64,000 nucleotides of DNA from Paenibacillus taihuensis (GTDB taxonomy: Bacteria > Bacillota > Bacilli > Paenibacillales > Paenibacillaceae). Below are positions 40,564-48,767 of this stretch, one piece after another. The notes under the pieces were generated by a model, which was not told the DNA's origin, ran no database searches, and saw only the letters and a list, made by a program, of their open reading frames with translations. The stretch covers positions 124,001 through 188,000 of the forward strand of contig NZ_QTTN01000003.1 in the NCBI RefSeq assembly GCF_003386535.1. Direction: 5' to 3'. Numbering within the stretch: position 1 is the stretch's first letter; the number at the start of each line of letters is the position of its first letter. Made by a program: the position numbers and the translations under genes.

Positions 40564-42669
40564 ATGGAGCTTTATGTGTCGTGTGTAAGTGGCAACGACG
40601 GGGATCACGGTGCTGCTGCCTCGAATGCGGTGCGTACGATAGGCCGAGCGCAGGAGCTGGTGCGCGCGAAGCTTGCTGAGGGATATGCGGAGAGCATCAC
40701 GGTGTGGATTGGCGGCGGCGTATATGAGCTGAGTGCGCCGCTGAGGTTTGATGGGCGCGATGGGTTCGCAGAAGCGGTCGAACGTTCTGTCACTTATCGC
40801 AGCGTACCTGGGGAAGAGGTTTGCATTGCTGGCGGTAAGATGGTGGACGGTGCGTCGTGGGAGCCGTATCATGGTGGGAATTACCGGGTTCGGTTGGAAG
40901 GAAGCGGAGCGGATACAGGAGTGGCGGCGGTTCAAACGCTCTATGAGAATGGCGTTCGCGCGGTGAAAGCCCGCTGGCCGAAAGTGGGATACAATGCGGC
41001 TGCCGGAAAGGCGGAACGCGATGACAGGCGCGGCTTCAAGTTCGGGGAAGGCGACCTGCCTGATTTTGCGCTTGATGCCGGTGCTCAGATCCATATTTGG
41101 CCCGGCGAGGGTGAGTGGATCTGGTTCACGGAGACGAAGACGATCGGGGAAATCGATAGGGACGCGAAGGAAATCTCATTCGCTGAGCCTGCCCCGTGGG
41201 GAATCGACCGCGGCTCCCGCTACCGGATTCAAGGAGCGCTGCAACTGCTGACCGAGCCAGGCGAATTCTACTGTGATGAAGCAGAGGGCATGCTCTATTA
41301 TTATCCGAGGCAGCTGCCGATTGCCGAGCAGTCGATTGTCGTGCCGACGGTCCGGCGGGTGATCGAGCTATGCGGGGAATCGGTGGAACGTCCGGTAAGC
41401 GGCATCCGGCTGGAAGGGCTGACCATCGCGTATTCGGACTGCGCGCAGCAGTATCGCATGCCCTCCGAGAACTGTGAGCAGAAGGAGAGTCGCGACGGGC
41501 TGATCTACATGGAGAATGCAGTAGGGAATGCGGTTCGCGGCTGCCGAATCCAGCAAAGCGGCTTCAGCGGAGTCGTGCTGAATGGATACTGCCAGCATAA
41601 TACGATCGCGGATAACCTGATTGAGCATCTGGGCTATAACGGCGTGTATGTGCTGGGCTTCGCTCCGGGTGAAGGTGATTTTGCAAGTGCGGCTGAGGCG
41701 GATGTGAGCAAGTTTAATCTTATTACGAATAATCTCATTCGTTACGGCGGTGAGCTGATCGGTCACGGTAGCGGGCTTCAGCTCTATCAGAGCGGCTCGA
41801 ACGAAGTTTCCAATAATGAAATTCACGGGATGCCGCGCTATGGTATTTCGCTGAAAGGGCTCCGTTATGGCGCAATGGAAGAGTCCTATTATGGGACGAA
41901 GGTGACTTTGGACAATCACTATGATTTTACTCATACGCGGAACAACGTCATTACACGCAATAACGTGTGGGATGTGATGAAGGACAGCCAGGATGGCGGC
42001 ATGATCGAGTCGTGGGGGCCGGGCGTCGGCAATCAAATTACGTATAACCGGTTCCATCACAGCGGCATTTATTTCTCCTTCGGCTTCTGTATCTATTTGG
42101 ACGATGCCTCTGATCATTACGTGGTATCGCATAACGTGGTTCACGACTTGTTCAGCGCGGGGAGCGGGACGCTGTGGTTCGTTATATTCTCCAAAGGAAT
42201 CGGCAATCGCATCGAGAACAATTTGCTCGTTCGCAATGGAGCGAATGCGGCGTTCGGCACGCAGGAGATGGCTGGCGAAGCGAACCGCGATATTACGTTT
42301 GTCCGCAATATCGCTTACGAGTCGGGGGAGCAGCTGTACCACTTCGTTAACTTTGATGACCGGAGGCTGCAGGAGGCGGACTATAATCTGTTCTGCAACG
42401 GCGAGAGCTTGCCGACTGTGACGGGCATCTATAATGACGATAAGCGTGGCCATCGTCCGATCCCGTGGGAGGAATGGCGTGCGCAATTGGATGGGCGCTA
42501 TGATTCCCATACTCTGCAAGCGGATCCGCTGCTCTCGTTCGAGAAAGACAGCGACGGCGCGCTCCAGATCGAGCTGCGGCCGGAATCGCCGGCTTTCGGG
42601 CTAGGCTGGGAGCCGATCGATATGAGCCGTATCGGGCTGACGGCGTCGTTTCCTTGGGCGAGAGAGTAG
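40564..42669 (+). CDS. Right-handed parallel beta-helix protein, probable polysaccharide-active enzyme
   Basis: A 701-residue protein with no signal peptide, so it is probably cytosolic. The start ELYVSCVSGNDGDHGAA and TIGRAQELV are typical of bacterial pectate-lyase-like beta-helix proteins. Later residues (about 270-560) show the repeating N-x-[IV] turns of a beta-helix: GVVLNGYCQHNTIADNLI, YNGVYVLG, NLITNNLIRYGG, NEVSNNEIHG. Its place directly after an oligosaccharide importer suggests that it cleaves the imported sugar, as lyase or glycoside hydrolase; the linkage cannot be read from the sequence. GGGGAGGGAATGAAGGG stands before the ATG at 40564. Confidence 0.87.
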   Translation: MELYVSCVSGNDGDHGAAASNAVRTIGRAQELVRAKLAEGYAESITVWIGGGVYELSAPLRFDGRDGFAEAVERSVTYRSVPGEEVCIAGGKMVDGASWEPYHGGNYRVRLEGSGADTGVAAVQTLYENGVRAVKARWPKVGYNAAAGKAERDDRRGFKFGEGDLPDFALDAGAQIHIWPGEGEWIWFTETKTIGEIDRDAKEISFAEPAPWGIDRGSRYRIQGALQLLTEPGEFYCDEAEGMLYYYPRQLPIAEQSIVVPTVRRVIELCGESVERPVSGIRLEGLTIAYSDCAQQYRMPSENCEQKESRDGLIYMENAVGNAVRGCRIQQSGFSGVVLNGYCQHNTIADNLIEHLGYNGVYVLGFAPGEGDFASAAEADVSKFNLITNNLIRYGGELIGHGSGLQLYQSGSNEVSNNEIHGMPRYGISLKGLRYGAMEESYYGTKVTLDNHYDFTHTRNNVITRNNVWDVMKDSQDGGMIESWGPGVGNQITYNRFHHSGIYFSFGFCIYLDDASDHYVVSHNVVHDLFSAGSGTLWFVIFSKGIGNRIENNLLVRNGANAAFGTQEMAGEANRDITFVRNIAYESGEQLYHFVNFDDRRLQEADYNLFCNGESLPTVTGIYNDDKRGHRPIPWEEWRAQLDGRYDSHTLQADPLLSFEKDSDGALQIELRPESPAFGLGWEPIDMSRIGLTASFPWARE

Positions 42670-42699
42670 CTGGAGTGAGTGAGTGTGTGAAAATCCTAG

Positions 42700-42730
42700 A
42701 AATCCTCGAACTCGGGTTCGAGGATTTTTT
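42700..42730 (+). terminator. Terminator of the beta-helix gene
   Basis: A perfect 12-bp stem AAATCCTCGAAC/GTTCGAGGATTT with a four-base loop and a T-run. Confidence 0.93.
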
Positions 42731-42806
42731 GTGGCGGTTGGGGATTTCGGCACCTGGGAGGTTAGGCAGAGAGGCTGGTGTGATGGACTATGCCGATGTA
42801 ACAGTA

Positions 42807-42945
42807 AAAGAGTACTCCAGGTATCTACATTGGCGGAAAATCGGTGGAATGAGCAAAAGAGAGTATCCCAGGTATCTACATTGGAGGAAAACCGGTGGAA
42901 TGAGCAAAAGAGAGTACCCCAGGTATCTACACTGGTCGAGTAATA
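42807..42945. repeat. Array B1: three direct repeats with a 51-bp step
   Basis: The segment CCAGGTATCTAC(A)...GG starts at 42817, 42868 and 42919, each 51 bp apart. Each unit has a weak hairpin (AGAGTACC with GGTATCT) and a spacer GGAAAATCGGTGG or GGAAAACCGGTGG whose complement contains GATTTTCCGCC. The 51-bp step keeps a reading frame open, but the frame crosses the upstream terminator and has no ribosome site. The remainder of 42731-43049 holds G-rich partial repeats of GGTTTGGTGGACTA. Confidence 0.88.
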
Positions 42946-43049
42946 GTGAAAAGGCGGGTAAAGGGGAAGAAGTTGGTTTGGTGGACTACATTGGTGGGCA
43001 AGCGGGGGGATGAGGGGAGGAAGCTGGTTTGGTGGACTAGTTAGTAAGA

Positions 43050-43227
43050 AAGAAAGGTACGTGGTACCCCTCTTCAGCAGAAAATTGGCAAAAAAGCCAG
43101 AAGAGAGGTACGTACTACCTCTCTTCAGCAGAAAATTGGCAAAAAAGCCAGAAGAGAGGTACGTACTACCTCTCTTCTTCAGAAACTCGGCGAAAACGTC
43201 AAAAGAGGGGCACTACGTACCCCTCTT
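43050..43227. repeat. Array B2: palindromic repeats with a 51-bp step
   Basis: The two middle units contain a perfect 10-bp inverted repeat, AAGAGAGGTA...TACCTCTCTT around CGTAC. The first and last units keep the shape with different bases (TACCCCTCTT; AGAGGGG...CCCCTCT). The boundary CTTC after each core lies at 43072, 43123 and 43174, a 51-bp step. Spacers read CAGCAGAAAATTGGCAAAAAAGCC. The array lies between convergent genes. Confidence 0.9.
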
Positions 43228-43264
43228 ACTTGAAGTTTCCGATGAGCTGGCCTGAACTGCTGAG

Positions 43265-44158
43265 CTAGCTTCGTGGAGGTTTCTTCTGCTCCCGAAGCTT
43301 CTTCATAATTTTGCGTCCGGTCGGCGTCGTTGCGAGGCCGCCACCGGCCGTTTCTCGATGGATCTCCGGCATCGCGGAGCCGACCTCGAGCATCACTTGT
43401 ATCACTTCGTCCGATGGGATGACGCTGCGGACCCCTGCGAGTGCCATATCCGCGGCAGCCAGCGCGGACACTGCGCCGAAGCCATTGCGCACGATGCACG
43501 GAATCTCGACGAGTCCGCCGACCGGATCGCAGATGAGGCCGAGCGTGTTCTTGAGCGCGAGTCCTACCGCGTGAATCGCCTGGACGGGCGTACCGCCGCG
43601 CAGCTCGACGAGCGCGCCTGCCGCCATGCCGATGGCGGAGCCGACTTCGGCTTGGCAGCCGCCTTCCGCGCCGGAGACGAAGGAATTGTTCGCGATGACG
43701 AAGCCAATCGCCCCGGCTGCGAACAAGCCGTAGACGAGGTGTTCGTCATCCCAGCCGAATCGCTCCTGACTGCTGACGAACACGCCAGGGATGATGCCGC
43801 AGGAACCGGCAGTCGGCGTCGCGATGATGCGGCCCATCGAGGCGTTCACCTCGGAGACGGCAAGCGCATACGCCATCGCGTTGCTCGCGTGTTCGCCGAG
43901 GCATGCCTCCTGCTGCTGCCGGTGGGCGACGACGCGCTGCGCATCAAGGCCGGTCAACCCGCTCCGCGACGTCGTATTCTCATGCAGCCCGCGCTGCACG
44001 GCCTCTTTCATAACGTCGTAATAAGCGGCCATTTTGCTGAATTCGTCCTGCTGCGATCTGCCGGATTCTGCGCTTTGCTCCTCAAGCATCAGCTTGCCGA
44101 TGGACAAGCCGCGTTCCGCACAAAGCACGCCGAGCTCGGCCAGCGTTCGAAATTTCAT
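43265..44158 (-). CDS. sdaAA: L-serine dehydratase, iron-sulfur type, alpha subunit
   Basis: Together with the beta subunit it converts L-serine to pyruvate and ammonia using a 4Fe-4S cluster rather than PLP. The 297-residue chain has the catalytic/cluster motifs TPTAGSCGIIPG, the SFVSGAEGGCQAEVGSA segment and ICDPVGGLVEIPC, which supply the cluster cysteines. The ATG at 44158 follows GAAGAGGAGG on the minus strand. It starts 21 bp after the beta subunit gene, so the two form one operon. A short Lys/Arg tail ends the protein. No terminator was seen between its stop and array B2. Confidence 0.94.
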   Translation of the reverse strand: MKFRTLAELGVLCAERGLSIGKLMLEEQSAESGRSQQDEFSKMAAYYDVMKEAVQRGLHENTTSRSGLTGLDAQRVVAHRQQQEACLGEHASNAMAYALAVSEVNASMGRIIATPTAGSCGIIPGVFVSSQERFGWDDEHLVYGLFAAGAIGFVIANNSFVSGAEGGCQAEVGSAIGMAAGALVELRGGTPVQAIHAVGLALKNTLGLICDPVGGLVEIPCIVRNGFGAVSALAAADMALAGVRSVIPSDEVIQVMLEVGSAMPEIHRETAGGGLATTPTGRKIMKKLREQKKPPRS

Positions 44159-44179
44159 CGCATCCGCCTCCTCTTCTAA

Positions 44180-44860
44180 TTAGAATTGAGATAGATCAAT
44201 CTTGGATATATGCTGCACATGATCGATCGTTTGGAGTGCGGGAATGAGCGAGTCAGGCAGCATATCATCGAGCTCCAGCACGGTCAGCGCTTGACCGCTT
44301 CTTCCTTTGCGGTCGACCGACATATATCCGATGTTGACGCGCTCGGACTTCAGCATAGAGGTGACATCCGCGATGATGCCGGTCCTGTCCTCGTGCAGTA
44401 TGACGAGAGTTGGATAGTCTCCGGTAATCTTCACCCTAAACTCATTCACGCTTACAATTTCGATATTGCCGCCGCCGATAGACGTTCCGACGAGCGATAG
44501 CTTTCTAGCCTCAGGCTCGCTCGTCTCGAGTAGCAGCTTCACCGTATTCGGGTGCGAGAACAGCCCTTTTCCTTGCCCGAAAATCACATCCATCCCTTGT
44601 TCCCCGGCGACGGAGAGTGCATTAGGGATCCGGATATCGTCGGTAGCGAATCCTAATAGGCCGCTCACAATGGCGATATCCGTGCCATGCCCTTGATAAG
44701 TCGCCGCGAAAGAACCGTAGAACAAGATTTCTGCCCGCTTCGGCACAGCGCCGAGCAGCTGATGCGCTACAAGACCGATACGAACCGCTCCCGCCGTATG
44801 CGAGCTGGACGGCCCGACCATCGATGGACCAATGATGGAGAACACATCTTTAAAACGCAC
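44180..44860 (-). CDS. sdaAB: L-serine dehydratase, iron-sulfur type, beta subunit
   Basis: The 226-residue partner of SdaAA. The N-terminal part shows the family motif IGPSMVGPSSSHTAG, with GTSIGGGNIEI in the middle. The last 75 residues form an ACT domain (VKITGDYPTLVILHEDRTG, NIGYMSVDR), a likely serine-binding regulatory site. The start is GTG 44860 with GGGAGG upstream. An AraC-type gene on the same strand lies 61 bp upstream; co-transcription is possible but not required. Confidence 0.94.
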   Translation of the reverse strand: MRFKDVFSIIGPSMVGPSSSHTAGAVRIGLVAHQLLGAVPKRAEILFYGSFAATYQGHGTDIAIVSGLLGFATDDIRIPNALSVAGEQGMDVIFGQGKGLFSHPNTVKLLLETSEPEARKLSLVGTSIGGGNIEIVSVNEFRVKITGDYPTLVILHEDRTGIIADVTSMLKSERVNIGYMSVDRKGRSGQALTVLELDDMLPDSLIPALQTIDHVQHISKIDLSQF

Positions 44861-44921
44861 GCTTCCGCCGACCTCCCGACTATTTTGTCATAGTGTTGCC
44901 CAAGCCTGGTTCCTCAACTCA

Positions 44922-45725
44922 TTATTGGATGCGGTAGACAGCGGGGGATACGCCATACTTCTGCCGGAAGACGCGGTAAAAGTACGAGTAGCTGCCGAAG
45001 CCGCAAGTTTCGGCGATTTGTTCGAGCGTCATCGTGCTGTACTTGATTCGTTCGATGGCCATGGATAACCGGACATTTTGGGTATACTGTATGATGGTCA
45101 TGGCATAGCATTCCTTGAACAGGTGGACGGTGCGCGAGACGCTTAAGCCCACGTGATTCGCAATGTCAGAGACGGTGAAGGGATCGGCGGCATGTTCGTC
45201 GATAAAATTCTTCATGCGGGTTGCGATGAATGACTTGCCCTGCAGGGCGGATTGCGTCGATATTGCACGGTCAAGGCCGAGGCATAGCGCGCGGAGCAAA
45301 TAGTCGGCCAGTTCCGTATCTTCCGCTTCGAAGCGCCGCTTCTCCAGGATGAGAGCTTGCCAAATCGACAGCCAGCGCTCATCGGGAACGACCTTTACTT
45401 TGCGCGGACGGTCCTTACGGCTCCACCATTCATCGAGCCAGCTGCCGCGGCAGATGACATAGTAGTCGCCGCTCTTAACGCCGCTTTCAGCTTCATTGGT
45501 ATCGGCATCGTTATGAGGTGAGATTACATTCAAATGATAGGCATCGCCAGGCCTGAAAAGCAGCAGGTCCCCGGCTTCGATGCGCTGCATTCGTCCGTCC
45601 ACGAGCGCCTCGCAGGTACCCTCGGTTTGCAAGCGGAAGAGATAGGCGCGCAGGCTGCCGTGATTCGTAATTTGGAATGGCTGTGTATGATACGAGTAGC
45701 TACAGCTCATAACTTCGGTTAACAC
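44922..45725 (-). CDS. AraC-family regulator with an N-terminal cupin
   Basis: A 268-residue one-component regulator. The N-terminal half is a cupin-like sensor (GDLLLFRPGDAYHLNVIS). The C-terminal double HTH runs from FIDEHAADPFTVSDIANHVGLSVSR to YSYFYRVFRQKYGVSPAVYR (seen here as SDIANHVGLS and FRQKYGVSPAVYR). The chosen start is GTG 45725, six bases after GAGGTG; GTG 45734 and an ATG at 45794 are other in-frame choices. It is divergent from the sugar isomerase and dehydrogenase pair, the most likely target, with overlapping promoters between them. Confidence 0.88.
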   Translation of the reverse strand: MLTEVMSCSYSYHTQPFQITNHGSLRAYLFRLQTEGTCEALVDGRMQRIEAGDLLLFRPGDAYHLNVISPHNDADTNEAESGVKSGDYYVICRGSWLDEWWSRKDRPRKVKVVPDERWLSIWQALILEKRRFEAEDTELADYLLRALCLGLDRAISTQSALQGKSFIATRMKNFIDEHAADPFTVSDIANHVGLSVSRTVHLFKECYAMTIIQYTQNVRLSMAIERIKYSTMTLEQIAETCGFGSYSYFYRVFRQKYGVSPAVYRIQ

Positions 45726-45765
45726 GCTGTCCACCTCATTTTGCAGCAAAATAGTACATGTTATT

Positions 45766-45794
45766 GTTATATAATACATCTCGTCAGCACTCAA
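45766..45794 (-). promoter_or_regulatory. Promoter of the AraC gene
   Basis: On the minus strand TTGAGT (45794-45789), a 17-bp spacer and TATAAC (45771-45766). A plus-strand TATAAT at 45802-45807 lies only 8 bp away and may be the -10 of the divergent isomerase gene. Confidence 0.6.
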
Positions 45795-45889
45795 ATTCTA
45801 CTATAATGAGTGTCATATTGGTAAACTTGAGAAGCTATGCGTTTCACTAGGGCGCAAGCTACATACCTCCCGAAAGGAAGAGATTAAAC

Positions 45890-46657
45890 GTGAAAATCGG
45901 TTTGCAACTGTTCACAGTACGTGATGACTTGGCTAAAGACTTCAAAGGCACGCTTCGTCAAGTAGCGGCTATGGGCTATGAAGGCGTTGAATTTGCTGGC
46001 TATGGCGACATTCCTGCAGAAGAAATGAAGGCATTGCTCGATGAGCTTGGTATCGAAGCTTTCGGCAGCCATATTGGCTTGCAGCAGCTTGAATCGAATA
46101 TCGAAGGCGAAATCGCGTATCTGAAAACAATCGGCGCGACTTATGCGATCCTTCCATGGGTTTCCCCTGAGATGGTTGCTGGCGGCGAAGCGTTCTGGCG
46201 TGAGCTGATCACGAAGCTGGAGCAATTCGGCAAGAAATTCCATGAAGCAGGCCTCGAATTCTGCTATCATAACCACGACTTCGAATTCGCACTGAAGATC
46301 GATGGCGAGTTCGTATTTGACGCCATGTACACGAAAGTACCTGCTGATCTGCTCAAAGTTGAAATGGATATCGGCTGGGTTCAATACTCCGGCGTAGATC
46401 CACTTGCATATATCGCGAAGTATGCTGGCCGTCTGCCGCTGCTTCACTTGAAGGACTTCCGCAAAGGCCACCCAGGCGAGCAAATCGACACGGTCGAGCT
46501 TGGCCAAGGCGACCTTGCACTGAACGATATTATTGCTGCAGCTGACAAAGCAAACGTGCAATGGATCGTTGTCGAGCAAGACAGATGTGCAAACCCGCCG
46601 CTTGAATCGGTACAAACAAGCATCAACTGGCTCCGTGAGAACGGCCACAAAGCATAA
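45890..46657 (+). CDS. Sugar phosphate isomerase/epimerase family TIM-barrel protein
   Basis: A 255-residue member of the xylose-isomerase-like TIM-barrel superfamily. Metal-ligand regions at the strand ends are visible: CYHNHDFEF, LKVEMDIGWV, LLHLKDFR and the final WIVVEQDRC, where the Glu is conserved. The start is GTG 45890, with AAAGGAAGAG upstream. It is followed after 34 bp by a Gfo/Idh/MocA dehydrogenase; such pairs act together in oxidation and epimerisation of inositols or keto-sugars. The actual substrate is unknown. Confidence 0.9.
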   Translation: MKIGLQLFTVRDDLAKDFKGTLRQVAAMGYEGVEFAGYGDIPAEEMKALLDELGIEAFGSHIGLQQLESNIEGEIAYLKTIGATYAILPWVSPEMVAGGEAFWRELITKLEQFGKKFHEAGLEFCYHNHDFEFALKIDGEFVFDAMYTKVPADLLKVEMDIGWVQYSGVDPLAYIAKYAGRLPLLHLKDFRKGHPGEQIDTVELGQGDLALNDIIAAADKANVQWIVVEQDRCANPPLESVQTSINWLRENGHKA

Positions 46658-46691
46658 CCATTATTATTGAATAAGGGAGATATACGCCATC

Positions 46692-47711
46692 ATGAGTAAA
46701 GTAAGAGTAGCCGTTGTAGGCTGCGGCGCGATCGCAATCCGCCGTCACATTCCTGAATATGCAGTAAATCCAAACGTCCAGTTCGTCGCTTTCGTTGACC
46801 CAGTAATCGAGCGCGCACAAGAGCTGGCGGAGAAATACGACGCAGAAGCTTTTGCAAGCTATGAGGAAATGCTGAGCAAAATTAAGCCAGACGCAGTTAG
46901 CGTATGCACGCCGAACTATCTTCATGCTCCAGTAACAATCGCTGCAGCGAACGCGGGCGCACACGTTCTGGTTGAGAAGCCAATGGCTTCGACAGACGAA
47001 GAAGCAGCTGCAATGATCGAAGCTGCAAGCAAGAACGGTGTATACCTGATGGTTGGCCACAACCAACGTCTGATGCCTCCTCACGTGAAGGCAAAAGAAA
47101 TTCTTAAGAACGGTTCGCTTGGCCGCGTTCTTACATTCCGTACGTCGTTCGGCCACCCAGGTCCGGAAGGCTGGAGCGTAGACGGCAAAGGCAGCTGGTT
47201 CTTCCGCAAGCCGGAAGCAATCATGGGCGCGATGGGTGACCTCGGCGTGCATAAATCCGACTTGATCCGCTACCTGCTTGACGATGAAGTTGCTCAAGTT
47301 ACGGGCTTCATCGGCACGCTGGACAAAGAAGGTACAGACGTAGACGATAACGCAACTTGCCTTCTTCGCATGAAGAGCGGCGCAATCGGTACGCTTGTTG
47401 CTAGCTGGACGTACTACAAAGGCGAAGACAACAGCACAGTGTTCTGGTGCGAGAACGGCGTTATGAAGATCGGTACGGATCCAAGAGACCAAATCATCGT
47501 TGAACTGCGCAACGGCACAGTTGAGCGTTACAACGTTGGTGCCATCAGCACGAACGACAAGCAAGAAACGAGCGGCGTTGTTGACGCGTTCATCGACTCC
47601 ATCGTTACGAAAACAAAGCCAAGCATCTCCGGCGAAGAAGGCCGCAAATCGCTGGCCGTTATCCTTGCAGCGTTCGAATCGCAAGCTACTGGCAAAGTAA
47701 TCAGCCTGTAA
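46692..47711 (+). CDS. Gfo/Idh/MocA family NAD(P)-dependent oxidoreductase
   Basis: A 339-residue dehydrogenase. It has a Rossmann N-terminus VAVVGCGAIAIRRHIPEY, the conserved dinucleotide-site motif HVLVEKPMA (EKP) near residue 99, and a C-terminal alpha/beta domain with MGDLGVHKSDLIRYLL, where the catalytic Asp/His are expected. The ATG at 46692 has AAGGGAG upstream. It forms a two-gene unit with the preceding isomerase and ends at a strong terminator. Together they probably convert an imported sugar or inositol derivative. Confidence 0.92.
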   Translation: MSKVRVAVVGCGAIAIRRHIPEYAVNPNVQFVAFVDPVIERAQELAEKYDAEAFASYEEMLSKIKPDAVSVCTPNYLHAPVTIAAANAGAHVLVEKPMASTDEEAAAMIEAASKNGVYLMVGHNQRLMPPHVKAKEILKNGSLGRVLTFRTSFGHPGPEGWSVDGKGSWFFRKPEAIMGAMGDLGVHKSDLIRYLLDDEVAQVTGFIGTLDKEGTDVDDNATCLLRMKSGAIGTLVASWTYYKGEDNSTVFWCENGVMKIGTDPRDQIIVELRNGTVERYNVGAISTNDKQETSGVVDAFIDSIVTKTKPSISGEEGRKSLAVILAAFESQATGKVISL

Positions 47712-47730
47712 TAGGGCACCTAGATAAGAC

Positions 47731-47769
47731 CTCCAGTTCTGCCGGATAAGGCGGAGCTGGAGTTTTTTA
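47731..47769 (+). terminator. Terminator of the isomerase/dehydrogenase unit
   Basis: A 13-bp stem with two G-T pairs (47731-47743 with 47750-47762) is followed by six Ts. Confidence 0.92.
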
Positions 47770-47887
47770 TTGTCGCCGAAGTGTTATTGCTGTATGCTAT
47801 AGCGATTATTCGTTTTATATATTTTTCCAATAGCGCTCGCTGTGCTATCGTTACTTAAAAATAGCCCAATCGAGGTGGAGTACGCAT

Positions 47888-48436
47888 ATGACGTCGATCT
47901 ATGATTTTCAACTGAATAACATTAATGGCAGCCCAGTTGCATTATCCGCATACCGCGGCAAGGTTCTTCTCATTGTGAACACAGCCAGCAAGTGCGGCTA
48001 TTCACGTCAATTACCAGGTCTTCAGAAGCTCTACGAAAGCTACCGCGAGCAAGGATTGGAAGTGCTTGGTTTTCCGTGCAACCAATTCAACGCCAAAGAG
48101 CCAGGGAACAGCTTGGAAGTGAGGGAATATTGCGAGCAGAACTTTGGCGTAACGTTTCCGCTGTTTGAGAAGGTGGAGGTTAGAGGTGGAGAGGCGCATC
48201 CCTTATTCGTCTATTTGACGGAGCAGGCTCCATTCCGCGGGTTCGATACTGAAACTTCGGAAGGGCAGAAGATGGACAGCTTCGTGCGTGACAAGTATTC
48301 GAATTATTACGCTGGCGACGGAGTGAAGTGGAATTTCACCAAGTTTCTAATCGCGCGAGACGGTCAGGTGTATGGGCGCTACGAGACAACGACGGATCCG
48401 CTGGAGTTAGGGGCGATTATTCAATCGTTGCTTTAA
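47888..48436 (+). CDS. Glutathione peroxidase-family thiol peroxidase
   Basis: Reduces peroxides using thiols, in bacteria usually thioredoxin rather than glutathione. The 182-residue protein has the peroxidatic Cys (not selenocysteine) at C36 in NTASKCGY, the partner Gln in GFPCNQF (Q66), and the Trp/Asn of the tetrad in VKWNFTKFL. A further Cys (REYCEQNFG) may resolve the disulfide. The ATG at 47888 follows GAGGTGGAG. It is monocistronic, and the gap behind it contains array C, not a classical terminator. Confidence 0.93.
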   Translation: MTSIYDFQLNNINGSPVALSAYRGKVLLIVNTASKCGYSRQLPGLQKLYESYREQGLEVLGFPCNQFNAKEPGNSLEVREYCEQNFGVTFPLFEKVEVRGGEAHPLFVYLTEQAPFRGFDTETSEGQKMDSFVRDKYSNYYAGDGVKWNFTKFLIARDGQVYGRYETTTDPLELGAIIQSLL

Positions 48437-48471
48437 TAAGTGCAATAGTGGATGAAAAAAGCGATTTCGCG

Positions 48472-48735
48472 AGCTGAGAGACGGATTTGGATCTCTCGCG
48501 GCGAGAAATCGCGGATATGAGCGGGCCGCGCTGCTGAGAGATCCAAATCAGCACTCTCAGCAGCGGAAAAGGCAATCCGTCGAGCTGAGAGACCGAATTT
48601 GGATCTCTCGCGCCGAGAACCGCCCGATAAGAGCGGACCGCTCTGCTGAGAGATCCAAATCAGCATTCTCAGCAGCAAAAAAGGCGATCCGTAAAGCTGA
48701 GAGATCGGATTTGGATCTCTCGCGCAAAGAGATCC
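48472..48735. repeat. Array C: inverted palindromic repeats, 111-112-bp unit
   Basis: The element AGCTGAGAGA starts at 48472, 48583 and 48695 (steps of 111 and 112 bp). Each full unit contains GATTTGGATCTCTC and, about 52 bp later, its exact complement GAGAGATCCAAATC (48484-48497 and 48536-48549 in unit 1), which is itself inside a second hairpin CTGCTGAGAG...CTCTCAGCAG. The second unit keeps the shape with single-base changes. It fills the gap between convergent genes. Confidence 0.9.
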
Positions 48736-48767
48736 GCCTTCCGAAGAAGGCGGTCCACTCAACATCC

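Noticed and set aside
42654-43013. Open frame encoding a 17-residue repeat (EYPRYLHWRKTGG-like) across array B1
   Set aside because: The 51-bp step keeps any frame open; the frame overlaps the end of the beta-helix gene, crosses its terminator and has no ribosome site.
42807-43227. CRISPR-like appearance of evenly spaced repeats
   Set aside because: Both repeat and spacer are nearly the same in each unit, cores are palindromic, unit number is low and no cas gene is present.
46623-47684. 353-codon open frame antisense to the Gfo/Idh gene
   Set aside because: The plus strand encodes a complete conserved dehydrogenase; the antisense frame gives a Cys/His-rich sequence of no family, typical of codon-bias shadows. 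The same holds for long antisense frames opposite galE (1011-2018) and the beta-helix gene (41368-42519).
48472-48735. CTGAGAG motifs suggesting a TPP riboswitch
   Set aside because: The other conserved TPP blocks are missing, the motif recurs as part of a tandem repeat, and the flanking genes are convergent with unrelated functions.
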